Source: Thalassia testudinum
Lineage: Eukaryota; Streptophyta; Magnoliopsida; Alismatales; Hydrocharitaceae
Assembly (NCBI GenBank): GCA_037157565.1
Contig: JAZHRO010000073.1
Location: 91,862,001 to 91,926,000, forward strand
Length of the DNA stretch: 64,000 nt
Direction: 5' to 3'
Shown: positions 12,538-23,410 of the stretch, one piece after another
Layout of the letters: each line of letters opens with the position of its first letter
Position numbering within the stretch: the first letter of the stretch is position 1
Translations under genes and position numbers: made by a program
Notes under the pieces: generated by a model
The model's input: only the letters and a program-made list of their open reading frames with translations
Database searches by the model: none
Told to the model about the DNA's origin: nothing

Positions 12538-13598
12538 CGGGCGCACCCATCAGCAGGCGCAGCACCGCTCGCCCGTGCACCAAGCCCACAGGCGCTACCG
12601 CACCCGCAGGCGCCCACACGCCTATCTACTGATCGCCATGCCAGCACGCCCATCGGCAGGCGCAGCACCGCTCGCTCGCGCCCGCAGGTGCGCGCCGCAC
12701 CCGCCAGTGCCTTCCTCCACTCTCCAAGCGCACCCACAGGCGCCACTTGTAGACTGCCTCGCCCACACGCCTGCCATCGCGCCCCTCTGCTGATCGCCAC
12801 GCCCGCACGCCCATCAGGAGCACTACTCACTTGCGCCCGCAGGAGCACGCCACAATCGCCAGCACCTTCACAGCAGGCGCACAGCTACAGTAGCAACCCT
12901 CTCCAGTCCTCATCTCCTCCGCCGACCAGCCACCTCCGGCCGTCTCCATCGACGCCGCCGCCTCCATCAGATAGCCCTCGTCCTTGCCGTCCTTCTGAGC
13001 CTCCCGACAGCTATGCCGGTGCTCTCTCTCTCTCGTGAGGAGGAGAGAGAGCAAATGCTCTGTTTCCTCCACCATTAAAATTTATAGAAAATGCCATTAT
13101 CAAGTTACTGTTCATTTATTTTCTAAATTAATATATTGCTGCACAATTTGCGTGGACACCCCTTGCTTAATTCGAAATTACATATAATTGATTTCTCCTT
13201 CTGAATGACATACAATATGAGACATTAATTATAGTGTCATTAGTTAGGAGATTAATATTAACATTGTTTGCTCTTACTAAGGTCATTATTTATAAAATTA
13301 TATTGTGGTAATTTTGCATACGCACCCTCATCTTCTTGATTAATTATCTATATTGCAAATTTATACTGGAAATGAGAGCACTAGTTAGCATGCATCTCTA
13401 TTAATATTCCCGATTCCTTTATGCATTGTTACTCTTTTTTTTTTTAGGATAATTCCTCCCTATGGAGACGGCCTAACTCTTCGTGGTTAGTTTTGAAAAT
13501 TTAAATGTTTTGAAAAGCGATTTTCTACCACGCGATTAAATACAACTGCACATCATTTTATGTTAAAGTTTTCAATGAAAACAAAGATCGCTCTTTCA
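12538..13598 (+). mobile_element. Z1 5' LTR, 5'-truncated
   Basis: Matches 18995-20047 of the Z1 3' LTR and ends ..GATCGCTCTTTCA at 13598, two bases before the PBS. The first about 615 bp, including the LTR start, are missing. The GC-rich part (12540-12850) has degenerate internal repeats of a 'gcccatcggcaggcgcagc' type. No coding function in the overlapping ORFs. Confidence 0.82.
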
Positions 13599-13600
13599 AA

Positions 13601-13618
13601 TGGCACCGTTGCCGAGGA
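13601..13618 (+). other. PBS of Z1, tRNA-Asp type
   Basis: TGGCACCGTTGCCGAGGA, two changes from the tRNA-Asp complement, separated by AA from the LTR end. Confidence 0.85.
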
Positions 13619-14785
13619 GGAAAAATGGCTATTACTTTTTTAGGAATTTTATGTTATTTTTATGCTATTTTGAAAGCTTTTCTGAATTACTAACTATGGA
13701 TTTTCTTCTATGCAAACCCAAGCAGCGAATGCGACGGGCGCGTGCAGCGGAGACGATCTTTTTGGTGGACCTTGAAGCCACCTGGAGGATGGCAACAGGA
13801 ACACGTGGGCCTTGATCCCACGCACATAGGCTTATGGAGAAGCCTATTTTTGATTTAGGCAGTAGATCTTAGTTAGATTTAGTTAGATAGACATTATAAT
13901 TTAATTTTTGTCTTTTGGACCCTTGTTGGGTATTTTTGGGAACGTGTTCCCAGTGCCATTTTATTTCTTATCGCTCTTGTATGCGGGAGCATATTTTCGG
14001 GAGAGTGTTCCCATTTATTTAGATTATAGGATTATTTGAACTATTTTGAACTGCATTTCGATTAGTTAGTTAGATTAGGTCTGTTTGTTATTATTATTAA
14101 AAAAAAAAAATCAAACTACCTGCTAGAAGCTGCATATCTATAGGACGATCATATAGGACTGAATGAGCAGCATCTAGTTTATTTTTATTGCATTGCATTA
14201 ATACATTACACGAAGAAAGCTGGAGTAAGGTACGTCTTTTCTTAAGCATCAATTACCTGTCATGCATATGCATTGAACTTAAATCTAACACCATTAAAGT
14301 GCTTGAATCAAATTAATTCAGTGGTCACTTTAAAAATCGGGATTGTTAAGAGGTTGGGCTTTAAAATCTGTGACTGAAAATTGTGTGCAAAAGGATCCTG
14401 TTTGCAGAATTTCAAAAAAAATCATAACACGATCGTATGCTTGCACACTTGACACTGTGCACCTCACACATAAGGTTACTAGATAAATTTCTACCTCTCC
14501 TCTTTTGCACCACAAGGGAAGTTAGTCGGAAATCAACAAGCCTATCCACCAAGTTACTTCGGTTCCTCATGTGTGGGCTCGATTCAAGACTTCCATCCCT
14601 TGCGAGTAGGTTATAGGCACCAGCGAAGGTTGGCCTAGGAAGCGTAATTTTTTGCAAAACTTGTTTGGCCACCAACTAAACATATAACTCTAAGACCTAC
14701 AATCTACTAAAAATAGATCCTTTTGAATTTGCGTTTGCTTTGACAATAGAACTCTCTAGGAAATTTTCTGCTTATATTCTGAATT
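13619..14785 (+). other. Z1 5' leader
   Basis: No long ORF. The same sequence is present inverted in Z2 (33390-34557 plus 36514-36542), so it belongs to the Z element. It includes a short poly(A) run at about 14100 that also lies in Z2. A region near 13680-13810 is GC-richer but shows no recognisable protein. Confidence 0.65.
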
Positions 14786-16780
14786 TTGCTAAATCCTAAG
14801 AGAGCTAAAATTGTTTTGCTTAAAGAAATGGATTACTCCTACTCCTATCATTCAGATTATCAGAGTCAATACTCCCCATCTTTTAATCAGGATCCCATGC
14901 TCCAAGCATATCCATCCTTTGATGGGTACATTGACAATTCATGGGATCATTCTTATTCTAATCTTGGGAGTACTGGCTTGATAACTCCCACTTTTGAGCA
15001 GAGCCTAGGAGCGGGATTTTCCAATCCTGAAATCCCTACTTCCATGCAAACACCCAACCCTCCCACCATTCATGATTTTCCGTATCAAGGTTGGACCGAT
15101 ATCCCTAGGCAACCAGAGCCTGAAATTGACTATCCTCCCCAACCTGATAATATTAGCCTCTCCTCTTTTATGATAGAAATGCAAAAACAACAAAAGGAAA
15201 TAATGGAATCAATGGGAGAGATGTTGAGGAATAGTCAATAGTTAAATGAAGAAATAAGACAACTTAGCTACATGCTTCCCAATAATCCTGATCCCTACCC
15301 AATAAACCATGATCATGAAAATAATTCTGAGGAACCTAATGACAATAGGAATCCAATTTTAGGTAGCTATCACTTAGACTCTCCCAATGAGACACGGCTA
15401 CTACAGGATAACGATCATAGTGATTATCCACCTGAATTATATTGCAGTCAAAAGCAAGGGAGGATGCTACCTCCTGAGGAGCTTAACCCCAATGACAGCA
15501 TTCTCCTTACCCCTACCAACCCGAGTCAAGGTTGTATTATTCCTGTCACTTCCCCTATTAATTATTTGGTGGAATCCCATTCTACCCTTAGTGAGACTAC
15601 TCCTGACTCTCTACTTAGGGAATCAACACCTACCATTCAACATCCTGAGGATTTAAATGCACCCAATGAAGGTGACCCTAACGGAATATAGGATGATCAA
15701 TTCTGGTCTCAGGGATATCAAGAGTCTTATTCAGAAAATGAGGATGCCCCAATAGAGGAACCTGGACTGAAAATCTGGAATGAACCACAGGGGAATTATT
15801 TTGAGGATTTACCTCCAGAAGATAGAAATAATATGATTAAATCCAGATTCCTTCCTTCTTTTGAGAGTCATCCTCCATCAAAATAGGAGTTGATATCAGA
15901 GGAGGACAAACAAAATAATGAGCAGTCTATGGGAGACACTCGGGAACAAAACACGTCAATTAAGGATTTATACCTTGAGAAGAATGATGAATTCAATGAT
16001 ATAGGCTTCCTCCAAAATATTAAAATTGATCCTCATTTAGAAATAATTAAGGATACTGATCCAACTCCTAATGAATCACATATACAACCCGATAAATATT
16101 TGAGTGAACCAAATGAATTTGGGGATGAGCTGAATGATAATGATTCTTACATTTTAACCCTGCCATCAAAAAGTTGTAATTTGGAGTCTACCCTTGATTC
16201 AAATATGACTCCGATCATTAATGCTAGGCAGGATAACCTGAAGTTGTCTACAACTGTTAGGGAGTGTACACAATATGAATCATTGTTGGAATTGGACCTA
16301 ACACCAACTAAGCCCTCATTAGACTTAACCATTACCTTCCAACACTACAAACAACCATTATACTCCCTAATCGATCCTTGGCTCAGATCTCTGCTCATGT
16401 ACATTCTTTCTGGAGAATATATTAAGCCACTACATCCTAGAGTAGAATGGCGAGTGTGGATTCATGCTTGTACTTTTACTCTCGCCATTCAAGGGTTTGA
16501 ACTAATTATGTGTATATCTTTTAAAACCCGTCCTGCTCTGGAGGATCCTTGTTATCCTCCACTTATTCTGTTTCGGGAGGTCCCTTTTCATATTCCGTTT
16601 ATTATTCCTAGACCTCCCAAGGTAGCCAACAAGATTTTCTGTTTTCATTTCTTCTGGCGAGCATTTGGAATTACATTACATCATCAGCTTGCCAACATCC
16701 ATGGTTACCTATTTTCTAGGCCTGCACTGTTACGCATATTTTTAGGGCCTAACTTTGTTTGTTTGGAACCAGACTTATAG
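14786..16780 (+). pseudogene. Z-type ORF: gag-like tail, acidic linker, conserved C-domain
   Basis: One frame of 664 codons broken only by three TAG codons (15239, 15689 and 15884). The N-part is Tyr/Ser/Asn/Pro-rich (YPSFDGYIDNSWDHSYSN), followed by a helical stretch 'FMIEMQKQQKEIMESMGEM' like the end of Athila gag. The middle is acidic. The C-terminal about 150 residues are hydrophobic and aromatic, with PWLRSLLMYILSGE, EWRVWIHACTF and WRAFGITLHHQL. The minus-strand ORF 31384-33382 in Z2 is a clear homologue, and V and Y end with weaker matches around FGMTLHH and FGVGVHNQL. No RT, protease or integrase motif. The function is unknown; it occupies the place of pol. Confidence 0.7.
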
Positions 16781-18366
16781 GTTCCTTCTTAGTCTGGCTG
16801 CTAACAGAAAATACAGCGCTTGTTGGGAGGCAACCCAGCAAACCGTGTCAGGTGATATTTTTCCTTTCTCCTCCTATTTTACTTTTACAATGGGGACATT
16901 GTAGAATTTAGGCATGGGGGAGTGCATTTGCATTTTAGGAAGTATTCATGCATTTAGGTTAGCATAAAAAAAAATTTCTTGAGTGGAATGGGTTAGTCCC
17001 TAGCAAAATACATTTGTTATTGGAGGTTCTTCTTCTAGAATTATTTCTTAAGTTTAGAATCCAGTACATTTATTTCACATGCACGTCAATTTGGTAATGG
17101 ATCCTTGAGGAAAACCAATGAGCATTTGTAAGTCTACTGAACCCTTGGACAGTTCATAGGGAGTCAGGCATACTATCTTCTAATAGATCTACCTCATATT
17201 TGTGAGAAGAAAGTAGAGAGATTACTGGTGCGCTAAGTCTATTGCAAGGACTCTTAAGTTTTGGATAATTAGATGATGATACTTCAGAGTTAGGTGTCAT
17301 TTTCACTCTCTGTTCTTGTGTGCGTATTTTGTGTGAATTCCTGAGAGTCACCAAATAAGGCAGATACACAGAGATTGAGTCTTAATAAAGCTATAACTAT
17401 GGTGGATGGTTACGACCGTCCTTCATAGTGTCATCGGCTGAAGGAGGGTAATAATGTCAAAGGTCAGAAATACGCTTGTCCTATCCATTCCTTCTCGGTG
17501 TCGAGAATAGGCACTTCCACCAAATAAGCCAAACAACTTCCTTTTGACCATCATCATCCCTAATAATGCCTCATAAATAAAAGTCCGTATCTTGTTGTGT
17601 TGATTGAAAAAGAAACAAAAACAAGAAGAAATAATAAATAAATAAAAAAAGAAGAGAAAAAAAGAAGAAATAGAAAGAACAAAAAGAAGAAATAGTTATA
17701 TTAAATAAAAAAAAGTCTAAGTTTATGATGTAACACCACTTCTGAGGCAGCAGAACACCTATTGCGTTCCACCAAATACGACCCTTACCTACCTTCTAGT
17801 ATTTTTGATCGCCTGAATACTGGTTGACAACTCTAACTTAGTTGTAGAGTTATTAGGACTTTAATTGAAGTGTAGATGCCATGTGTGGCCACTAAATAGT
17901 GAGTACAATTTCTAAATCTGGCGAGATTCGTGATCTCAGAAAGAAAGAAAAGAGAGAGTGCCCAGGAACATCAAGAGAGCACAATTGTGTAAACTCTCTC
18001 AGAGTTGACTTGTCTAATAGTCTAGAGATCTAGAGTCTACAGTACTAGACTATATGTTGCACCAGATGAGTGTATGCCACCAAATACAAATCCATTCGAT
18101 ATCCCCTACCTAAGCCAAACGCCGGGGTCAAATTACAGATTATCATTTGCTTTATCCCCGAGGGAAGTAGTTGCCTATCTCGACAGAAATTTTTGCCAAG
18201 GGTGATGTATGAACTCGCAATGCGAATTGGCTCTTTCACTTGGATCTATTACCGAGGCTATCAGCACTTCACATTTGTCTGGATTTCTAAAGTTTTGAAA
18301 TAAGAAAAGAAGAAATCTTCTGATTACTTCTATTATTTTTCATTTTGCTAGGGACTAGCAAATCTT
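16781..18366 (+). other. Z1 conserved 3' non-coding module
   Basis: Begins with the Athila-like block cttgttgggaggcaaccca (16819-16837), then the hairpin plus purine tract at 16886-16922, a 'cctatccattcc' block near 17478, an A/G-only tract (about 17614-17715), and several CCACCAAATA-like motifs (17346, 17518, 17764, 18077). The same order occurs in Z2 (inverted, 29769-31383) and Y (42339-44389), and part of it in T (63565-63780). No ORF of weight, so the conservation is not for protein. Confidence 0.72.
16886..16922 (+). promoter_or_regulatory. stem-loop followed by second polypurine tract
   Basis: Stem TACAATG (16886-16892), loop GGGA, stem CATTGTA (16897-16903), then AGGCATGGGGGAG (16910-16922). 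Equivalent structures with other stem sequences lie in Z2, Y and V. It could serve as a central PPT or an RNA packaging or stability element; this is inferred. Confidence 0.6.
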
Positions 18367-18381
18367 AGGCATAGGGGTATT
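18367..18381 (+). promoter_or_regulatory. PPT of Z1
   Basis: Purine-rich AGGCATAGGGGTATT directly before the 3' LTR, the priming site for plus-strand DNA synthesis. V and Y have the same type of tract at 60947 and 44390. Confidence 0.8.
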
Positions 18382-20047
18382 TGATGAGTCCATTTTAATG
18401 GAATAATATTAAGCCTAAGTACCTTTAATAGTACCTTGTAGGTGTGTTAATAATTGCAATTAAGTTGTAGAAGATTTGTACGCATCATGATTTAAGTTTA
18501 TAACATTCCATAACTTAATGATTTTGTTATTTTTATGTGTAAGTATTATATTTAGAAAGAGCAAGGGTTGGGGAGCAAATTTCCCCAACAACCGACGGGT
18601 CTTTTCCCTTTGCTCCAGCCAGTTGTGACTCTTCTCCAATGCCCACCGATTGAAAAAAGAAAAGGATTTGGAAATCCCTGGATTGGCGCATGCGGGGAGA
18701 GAGAGGAGTTAAAGAGAGGAGATTGAGAGAAGAATAGGGGCCATCTTCCCCCTGCAGGGAACTGCTCTATCTTCTCCACTTTGGAGAGGGCGAGCACTAT
18801 GCCCACTCCTTCTCCACCTTGTGCGGCCGCAGGCGAGCGCCCATCACTAGCCTACGCCTGCGCCCAACCACTGCACGCACTACCTTGCCCCAGCTGTGCT
18901 CGCAGGCGCTTCCACCACTAGCGCGCCTCACCAAGCAGCTGCCTCATCCACCTCGGCCACCCATCTGCAGTGCCTCTGCCCGTAAGCACGCCCGCACACT
19001 CATCAGCAGGAGCAGCACCACTCACCCGTGCACCAAGCCCACAGGCGCTACCACACCCGCAGGCACCCGCATGCCCATCTGCTGACTGCCACGCCAACAC
19101 GCCCATCGGCAGGCGTAGTACCGCTTGCCCTCGCTCGCAGGTGAGCGCCGCACCCGCCAGCGCCTTCCTCCACTCTGCAGGTGCACCCACAGGCGCCACC
19201 TGCAAATTGCCTCACCCGCACACCTGTCGTCGTGCCCATCTGCTGACCACAGCGCCTGCACGCCCATCGGCAGCACCGCTCACCTGCGCCTGTAGTCACG
19301 TGCCAGAACCGCTAGCACCTTCACAGCAGCCGTGTGGCTACAGCAGCAGCCCTCTTCGGTCCTCATCTCCTCCGTCGGCCAACCACCTCCGACCGTCTCC
19401 GTCGACGCCGCCGCCGCCTCCATCAGATAGCCCTCGTCCTCGCCGTCCATCTGAGCCTCGCGACAGCCCCACCGGTGCTCTCTCTCTCATGAGGAGGAGA
19501 GAGAGCAAATGCTCTGTTTCCTCCACCATTAAATTTTACAGAAAATGCCATTGTCAAGTTACTGTTCATTTATTTTCTGAATTAATAATTGCTGCACAAT
19601 TTACGTGGACACCCCTTGCTTAATTCAAAATTACATATAATTGATTTCTCCTTCTGAATGACATACAATATGAGACATTAATTATAGTATCATTAGTTAG
19701 GAGATTAATATTAACATTGTTTGCTATTACCAAGATCTTTTAGAATATTATATTGTTGTAATTTTGCGTATGCATCATCATCTTCTTGATTAATTATCTA
19801 TATTTCAAATTTGTGCTGGAAATGAGAGCACTAGTTAGCATGTATCTCTATTAATATTCCCGGTTCCTTTATGCATTATTACTCCTTTTTTTTTAAGCTA
19901 ATTCCTCCCTGTGGAGATGACCTAACTCTTCATGGTTAGTTTTGAAAATTTAAATGTTTTGAAAAGCAATTTTCTACCACGCGATTAAATACAACGGTAT
20001 ATCATTTTATGTTAAAGTTTTCAACGAAAACGAAGATCGCTCTTTCA
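18382..20047 (+). mobile_element. Z1 3' LTR, complete
   Basis: 1666 bp from TGATGAGTCC to ..CGCTCTTTCA. AT-rich ends flank a GC-rich centre (18810-19480). The start includes the inverted repeat TCCATTTTAATGGA (18389-18402). It is followed at once by inverted Z0 LTR sequence, as expected if Z1 inserted there. Compared with the 5' LTR remnant many single changes are visible, so the insertion is not recent. Confidence 0.85.
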
Positions 20048-20669
20048 AAGCGTGCAGGCGAGCTTGCGGGCAGAGGCGTTACAGATGGGTGGCTAAGGTG
20101 GATGAGGCGGCTACTTGGTGAGGTGCACTGGTGGCGGAAGCACCTGCGGGCGCGGCTGCGGCAAGGTAGTGTGTGCAGTGGTTGGGCACAGGTGTAGGCT
20201 GATGATGGGCGCGTGCCTGCGGCCGTGCAAGGTGGAGAAGGAGCGAGCACAGTGCTCGCCCTCTCCACAGTGGAGAAGATAGAGCAGTTCCCCACAGGGG
20301 GGAAGATGTCCCCCGTTCTTCTCTCAACCTCCTCTCTTTAACTCCTCTCTCTCCCCGCATTCGCCAATCTAGTGATTTCCAAATCCCTTTTCTATTTTCA
20401 ACCGGCGGGAGTTGGAGAAGAGTTACAACTGGCCGGAGGAAAGGGAAAAGACCTGCCGGTTGTTGGGGAAATTTGCTCCCCAACCCTTGCTTTTTCTAAA
20501 TATAATACCCGCACATAAAAACAACAAAATCATTAAGTTATAGAATGTTATAAACTTAAATCATGATGTGTACAAATCTTCTACAACTTAATTGCAATTA
20601 TTAACACACCTGCAAGGTATGATTAAAGGTACTTAGGCTTAATATTACTCCATTAAAATGGACTCATCA
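20048..20669 (-). mobile_element. Z0 LTR, 5' part
   Basis: Reverse complement of the first about 617 bp of the Z LTR (compare 18382-18998), ending at the LTR terminus TGATGAGTCC (minus strand) and followed by TSD CCTAT at 20670-20674. Confidence 0.85.
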
Positions 20670-20674
20670 CCTAT

Positions 20675-22552
20675 GACTCTTTTACAAAGGCAGATCACTA
20701 AGCAGTGCAAGCATCATGACCAACAGATGGAAGTCATAGTGCAGGCCATCACTCGACTTCAGAATGGAAGGGCAAACCAGCTCCTCTATGACTTTTATAG
20801 CCCTCCTAATGCCCAACCTAAACCTTTTGTTAGGGTACCTCAAGATGGGGAAGATTTTGAACTCAAACCTCAGATCATTAACTTGATTCCCCACTTTCAT
20901 GGCCATGAGTCAGATGACCCCTTCCACCACCTTGAAGAGCTCCTACACATAGGCAGAACCTTTGGCCTTGGGAACATGAATGAAGGTATCCTAATGATGA
21001 AAATGTTCCCATTCTCCTTGAAAGATAGAGTTGCACATTGGCTAAGGATAATTGGTAGACCAATCCTAACTTGGGAAGACTTGAGAAGCACATTCGTAAA
21101 GAAATTCTTCCCCATAGGAAAAACTAATTCCCTTAGATGTGCCATAACAACCTTTAAGCAGAACATCAGGGAATAACTACATGAGGCTTGGGAGAGGTTA
21201 AATGATTTAGCTAGGAAATCCCCCATCATGGGATTCCAAAGTGGCACTTGTCCCATATTTTCTATTATGGTTTGAGTGATAATCTGAAGAATTTTATTGA
21301 TGTGGCATGTGGGGGAAATTTCCTGAGTCGAGATGATAAGGGAGCCTTTCAATTGTTTGAGAATATGAATGAAAATTCCCTTAACAATGACTCAATGTTT
21401 GCCTATAACAGAGCTAATCAACCAAGGAGTGGAGTTTATGAAGTTAACAACAATTCAAACTCAGTTGATTTAGAAATAATTGCACAATGATTAGATAAGG
21501 TGAAACTCGTGGGAAAGAATGTGAAGAATTTGGATAAGAAGCCGGATAACCTTCTAAAGGGTGAGAATTCCTTAGGTACACAATCCACATTAAATCCTAT
21601 GCCTACCCAAGGAGTGTCTATATTAACCCACAACCAATTCCCCAACCCACTAAGTCTGGAATCAGTGCACAACATTAATGACCTAACCATGGCTCCATCT
21701 ATGAGCCAACTGTACTTGGACCCATCTATTTCTAGGTACCAAGGAGGTACCTTGATGCCCTCTAATCCTAAACTAGGAAGGCAAATGCCTAGTTATCTTG
21801 AGGATGTGAATGCACTCCATGGTTACACTAGAAATGAGCCTTATTCAAACACTTACAACCTTGGATAGCGCAACCATCCTAACTTTGCTTGGTCAAGTTA
21901 GAAACACACCCAGGGTCCTAACTTGACTAAGCCAAATGCTTATGGGCAACCTAGTAGGTAAGCACAACCACTCACATATTAGCCACAACCCACACAGGAA
22001 AACCAGCCCTCTGATCAGAGCTTGGTCCTCAAAGAAATGAGAGAGATGAATCTGAGACATAAGGAAGAAATGAATCAATTGAAGATAGAATTGATGGGAC
22101 AATTGGACCAGCTAGTAGATGCTAGACAACACAGGACGCTGCCATCCCAACCTGTCCCAAACCCAAGAAATTTCAATAGGGTTAACTAGCACAAGACAAG
22201 GGAGCAACAAGCACATATAGTTCAACCTGCTCCCCAGCACCCACTTGGTTTTACTAACCCTAATCAAGATCCACCTATTTTGCAGAACCCACCTCAACTT
22301 TCTAACACTAATGCTTTTGCTGGTGAGGTAACCTTGAGAAGTGGGAGACAAATCCAAGATCCTTACCCTTCTAAATCTAAATCTAAACAAGACCTTGAGG
22401 TGCTCAAATCTGACCTAGGAAATCAAGAAGACAAGGATCAAGACCCAAACACTCATGATTTCTCTCAAGCTCCCTTTACTGAAGCCTTAAACAAACCTAG
22501 GAAAAAGAAAACCAATCCATCTGAGGAGTGGCTTGATATTTTTAAACAAGTC
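20675..22552 (+). pseudogene. gag: W gag, main part
   Basis: Athila-lineage gag continuing from 11645. It shows FELKPQIINLIPHFHG, a capsid-like DPFHHLEELLHIGRTF and WEDLRSTFVKKFFP. The C-part has the Athila-type NTYNLG..RNHPNF segment (about 21845-21890) and a helical tail near 22020-22100. Breaks: TAA at 21174, a frameshift near 21240, TGA at 21488, TAG at 21866, several stops at 21898-22190, and TAG at 22553 before protease. I see no CCHC zinc knuckle. The product would be the capsid of the virus-like particle. Confidence 0.8.
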
Positions 22553-22555
22553 TAG

Positions 22556-23410
22556 GTGAACATACCGCTCCTTGAGGGTATTGAGAATATCCCAGCTTGT
22601 GTGAATTTTTTAGAGGAAATGTGCACACCTAAACAGCAGGCCAAATCAACTAAAAGGGTAATGTTATCTGAACAAGCTAGTGCAGTTATCCTTGGAAATG
22701 TACCCCGGAAACAAAAAGATCCAGGAGCCCCTATGATCTCATGTGTTATTAGAGATACTACTTTTGATAGGAATTTGTTAGATTTAGGTGCCTCCATAAA
22801 TTTAGTCCCCACTATGTTATACAAAAAAATTAACTTCGGAAAGTTAAAACCTACTGAGGTCACATTACAATTGGTTGATCGATCTATGACCACACCACGG
22901 GGGATTGTTAAGGATATAATTGTCAAGGTCCGTGATTTTTATTTTCCTAGGGATTTCTTGGTCCTTGACATGGAGGTACCGGAGAACTTGAAGAACACCC
23001 CGATAATTATATGAAGACCATTTTTAGCTACTACCAAGGCAAATATTGACTGTAAATCTGGCAGTATGGAAATCAAATTCGAGGATAAGAAGACAAAAAT
23101 TAACATCTTGAAGTCCATCAAACAATTTGAGGATTGTGGAATGATAGAAGATTCTGAGGACAACACAATTGAATATTGTATGGAATTAGGAATAACCCAA
23201 TCTAATACTATAGGCCTTAACACCCAAACCAATCAAGGGGTCAGCCCATTAATCATTGACTTGATTCCAAGGCCTCTTAAGGGTAACTGTGATCCACCAC
23301 TGGACCCTTTATCCCAAGTACCAAAACCAGAACTTAAACCTCTTCCAGATCATTTAAAATATGATTTCTTGGGATCTGATCAGACTTACCCATTAATCTT
23401 AGCTCTCATC
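22556..23410 (+). pseudogene. pro: W protease region
   Basis: Aspartic protease of the Athila type. The active-site motif DLGASINLVP is encoded from 22781, preceded by ISCVIRDTTFDRNLL and followed by LVLDMEVPENLKNTPIII and the flap/C-part RPFLATTKANIDCKSG. The frame is broken by TGA at 23012, where Gly is expected. The enzyme would mature gag-pol inside the particle. It lies in one line with gag upstream and RT downstream, as in a single gag-pol polyprotein. Confidence 0.8.

Larger units (their letters stand above)
11646..13598. repeat. large imperfect palindrome of Z LTR ends
   Basis: The left arm from 11646 and the right arm ending at 13598 are inverted copies of the Z LTR 3' part, roughly 900 bp each, about 94% alike by eye over the outer 550 bases, with a centre of about 150 bases. 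Transcription through it would give a long foldback RNA. Confidence 0.88.
11646..20669. mobile_element. double insertion Z0 (-) holding Z1 (+) in W gag
   Basis: The outer ends are LTR ends of one minus-strand LTR (Z0): TGAAAGAGCG at the left and ..GGACTCATCA at the right, flanked by TSD CCTAT (11641-11645 and 20670-20674). Between them sits a plus-strand element Z1 with PBS, ORF, PPT and 3' LTR. The two Z0 pieces (11646-12537 and 20048-20669) together cover the LTR except about 150 bp. The simplest history is a Z0 solo LTR hit by Z1, then loss of the first about 615 bp of the Z1 5' LTR and about 150 bp of Z0 at the head-to-head junction. Confidence 0.8.

Noticed and set aside
12203..13038. 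Overlapping Pro/Ala/Arg-rich ORFs on both strands
   Set aside because: They lie in the GC-rich core of Z LTRs, are open on several frames at once, and have no recognisable domain. Composition explains them.
13601..13618. tRNA-Asp gene fragments
   Set aside because: Only the 18-nt complement of the tRNA 3' end is present beside LTR ends, which is the PBS pattern. No tRNA body is found.
14786..16780. UAG readthrough or a changed genetic code
   Set aside because: All-TAG stops in Z1 are striking, but Z2 has TAA and TGA, and W and V mix all three. C-to-T decay is a simpler cause.
18382..20669. Unit with about 620-bp terminal inverted repeats, as in a DNA transposon
   Set aside because: The ends are LTR starts of the Z family in opposite orientation. 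The left side is preceded by a PPT and the matching TSD lies at 11641 and 20670, so it is not a transposon unit.
20675..22552. Zinc knuckle in W gag
   Set aside because: No CX2CX4HX4C pattern found in any frame near the gag end.
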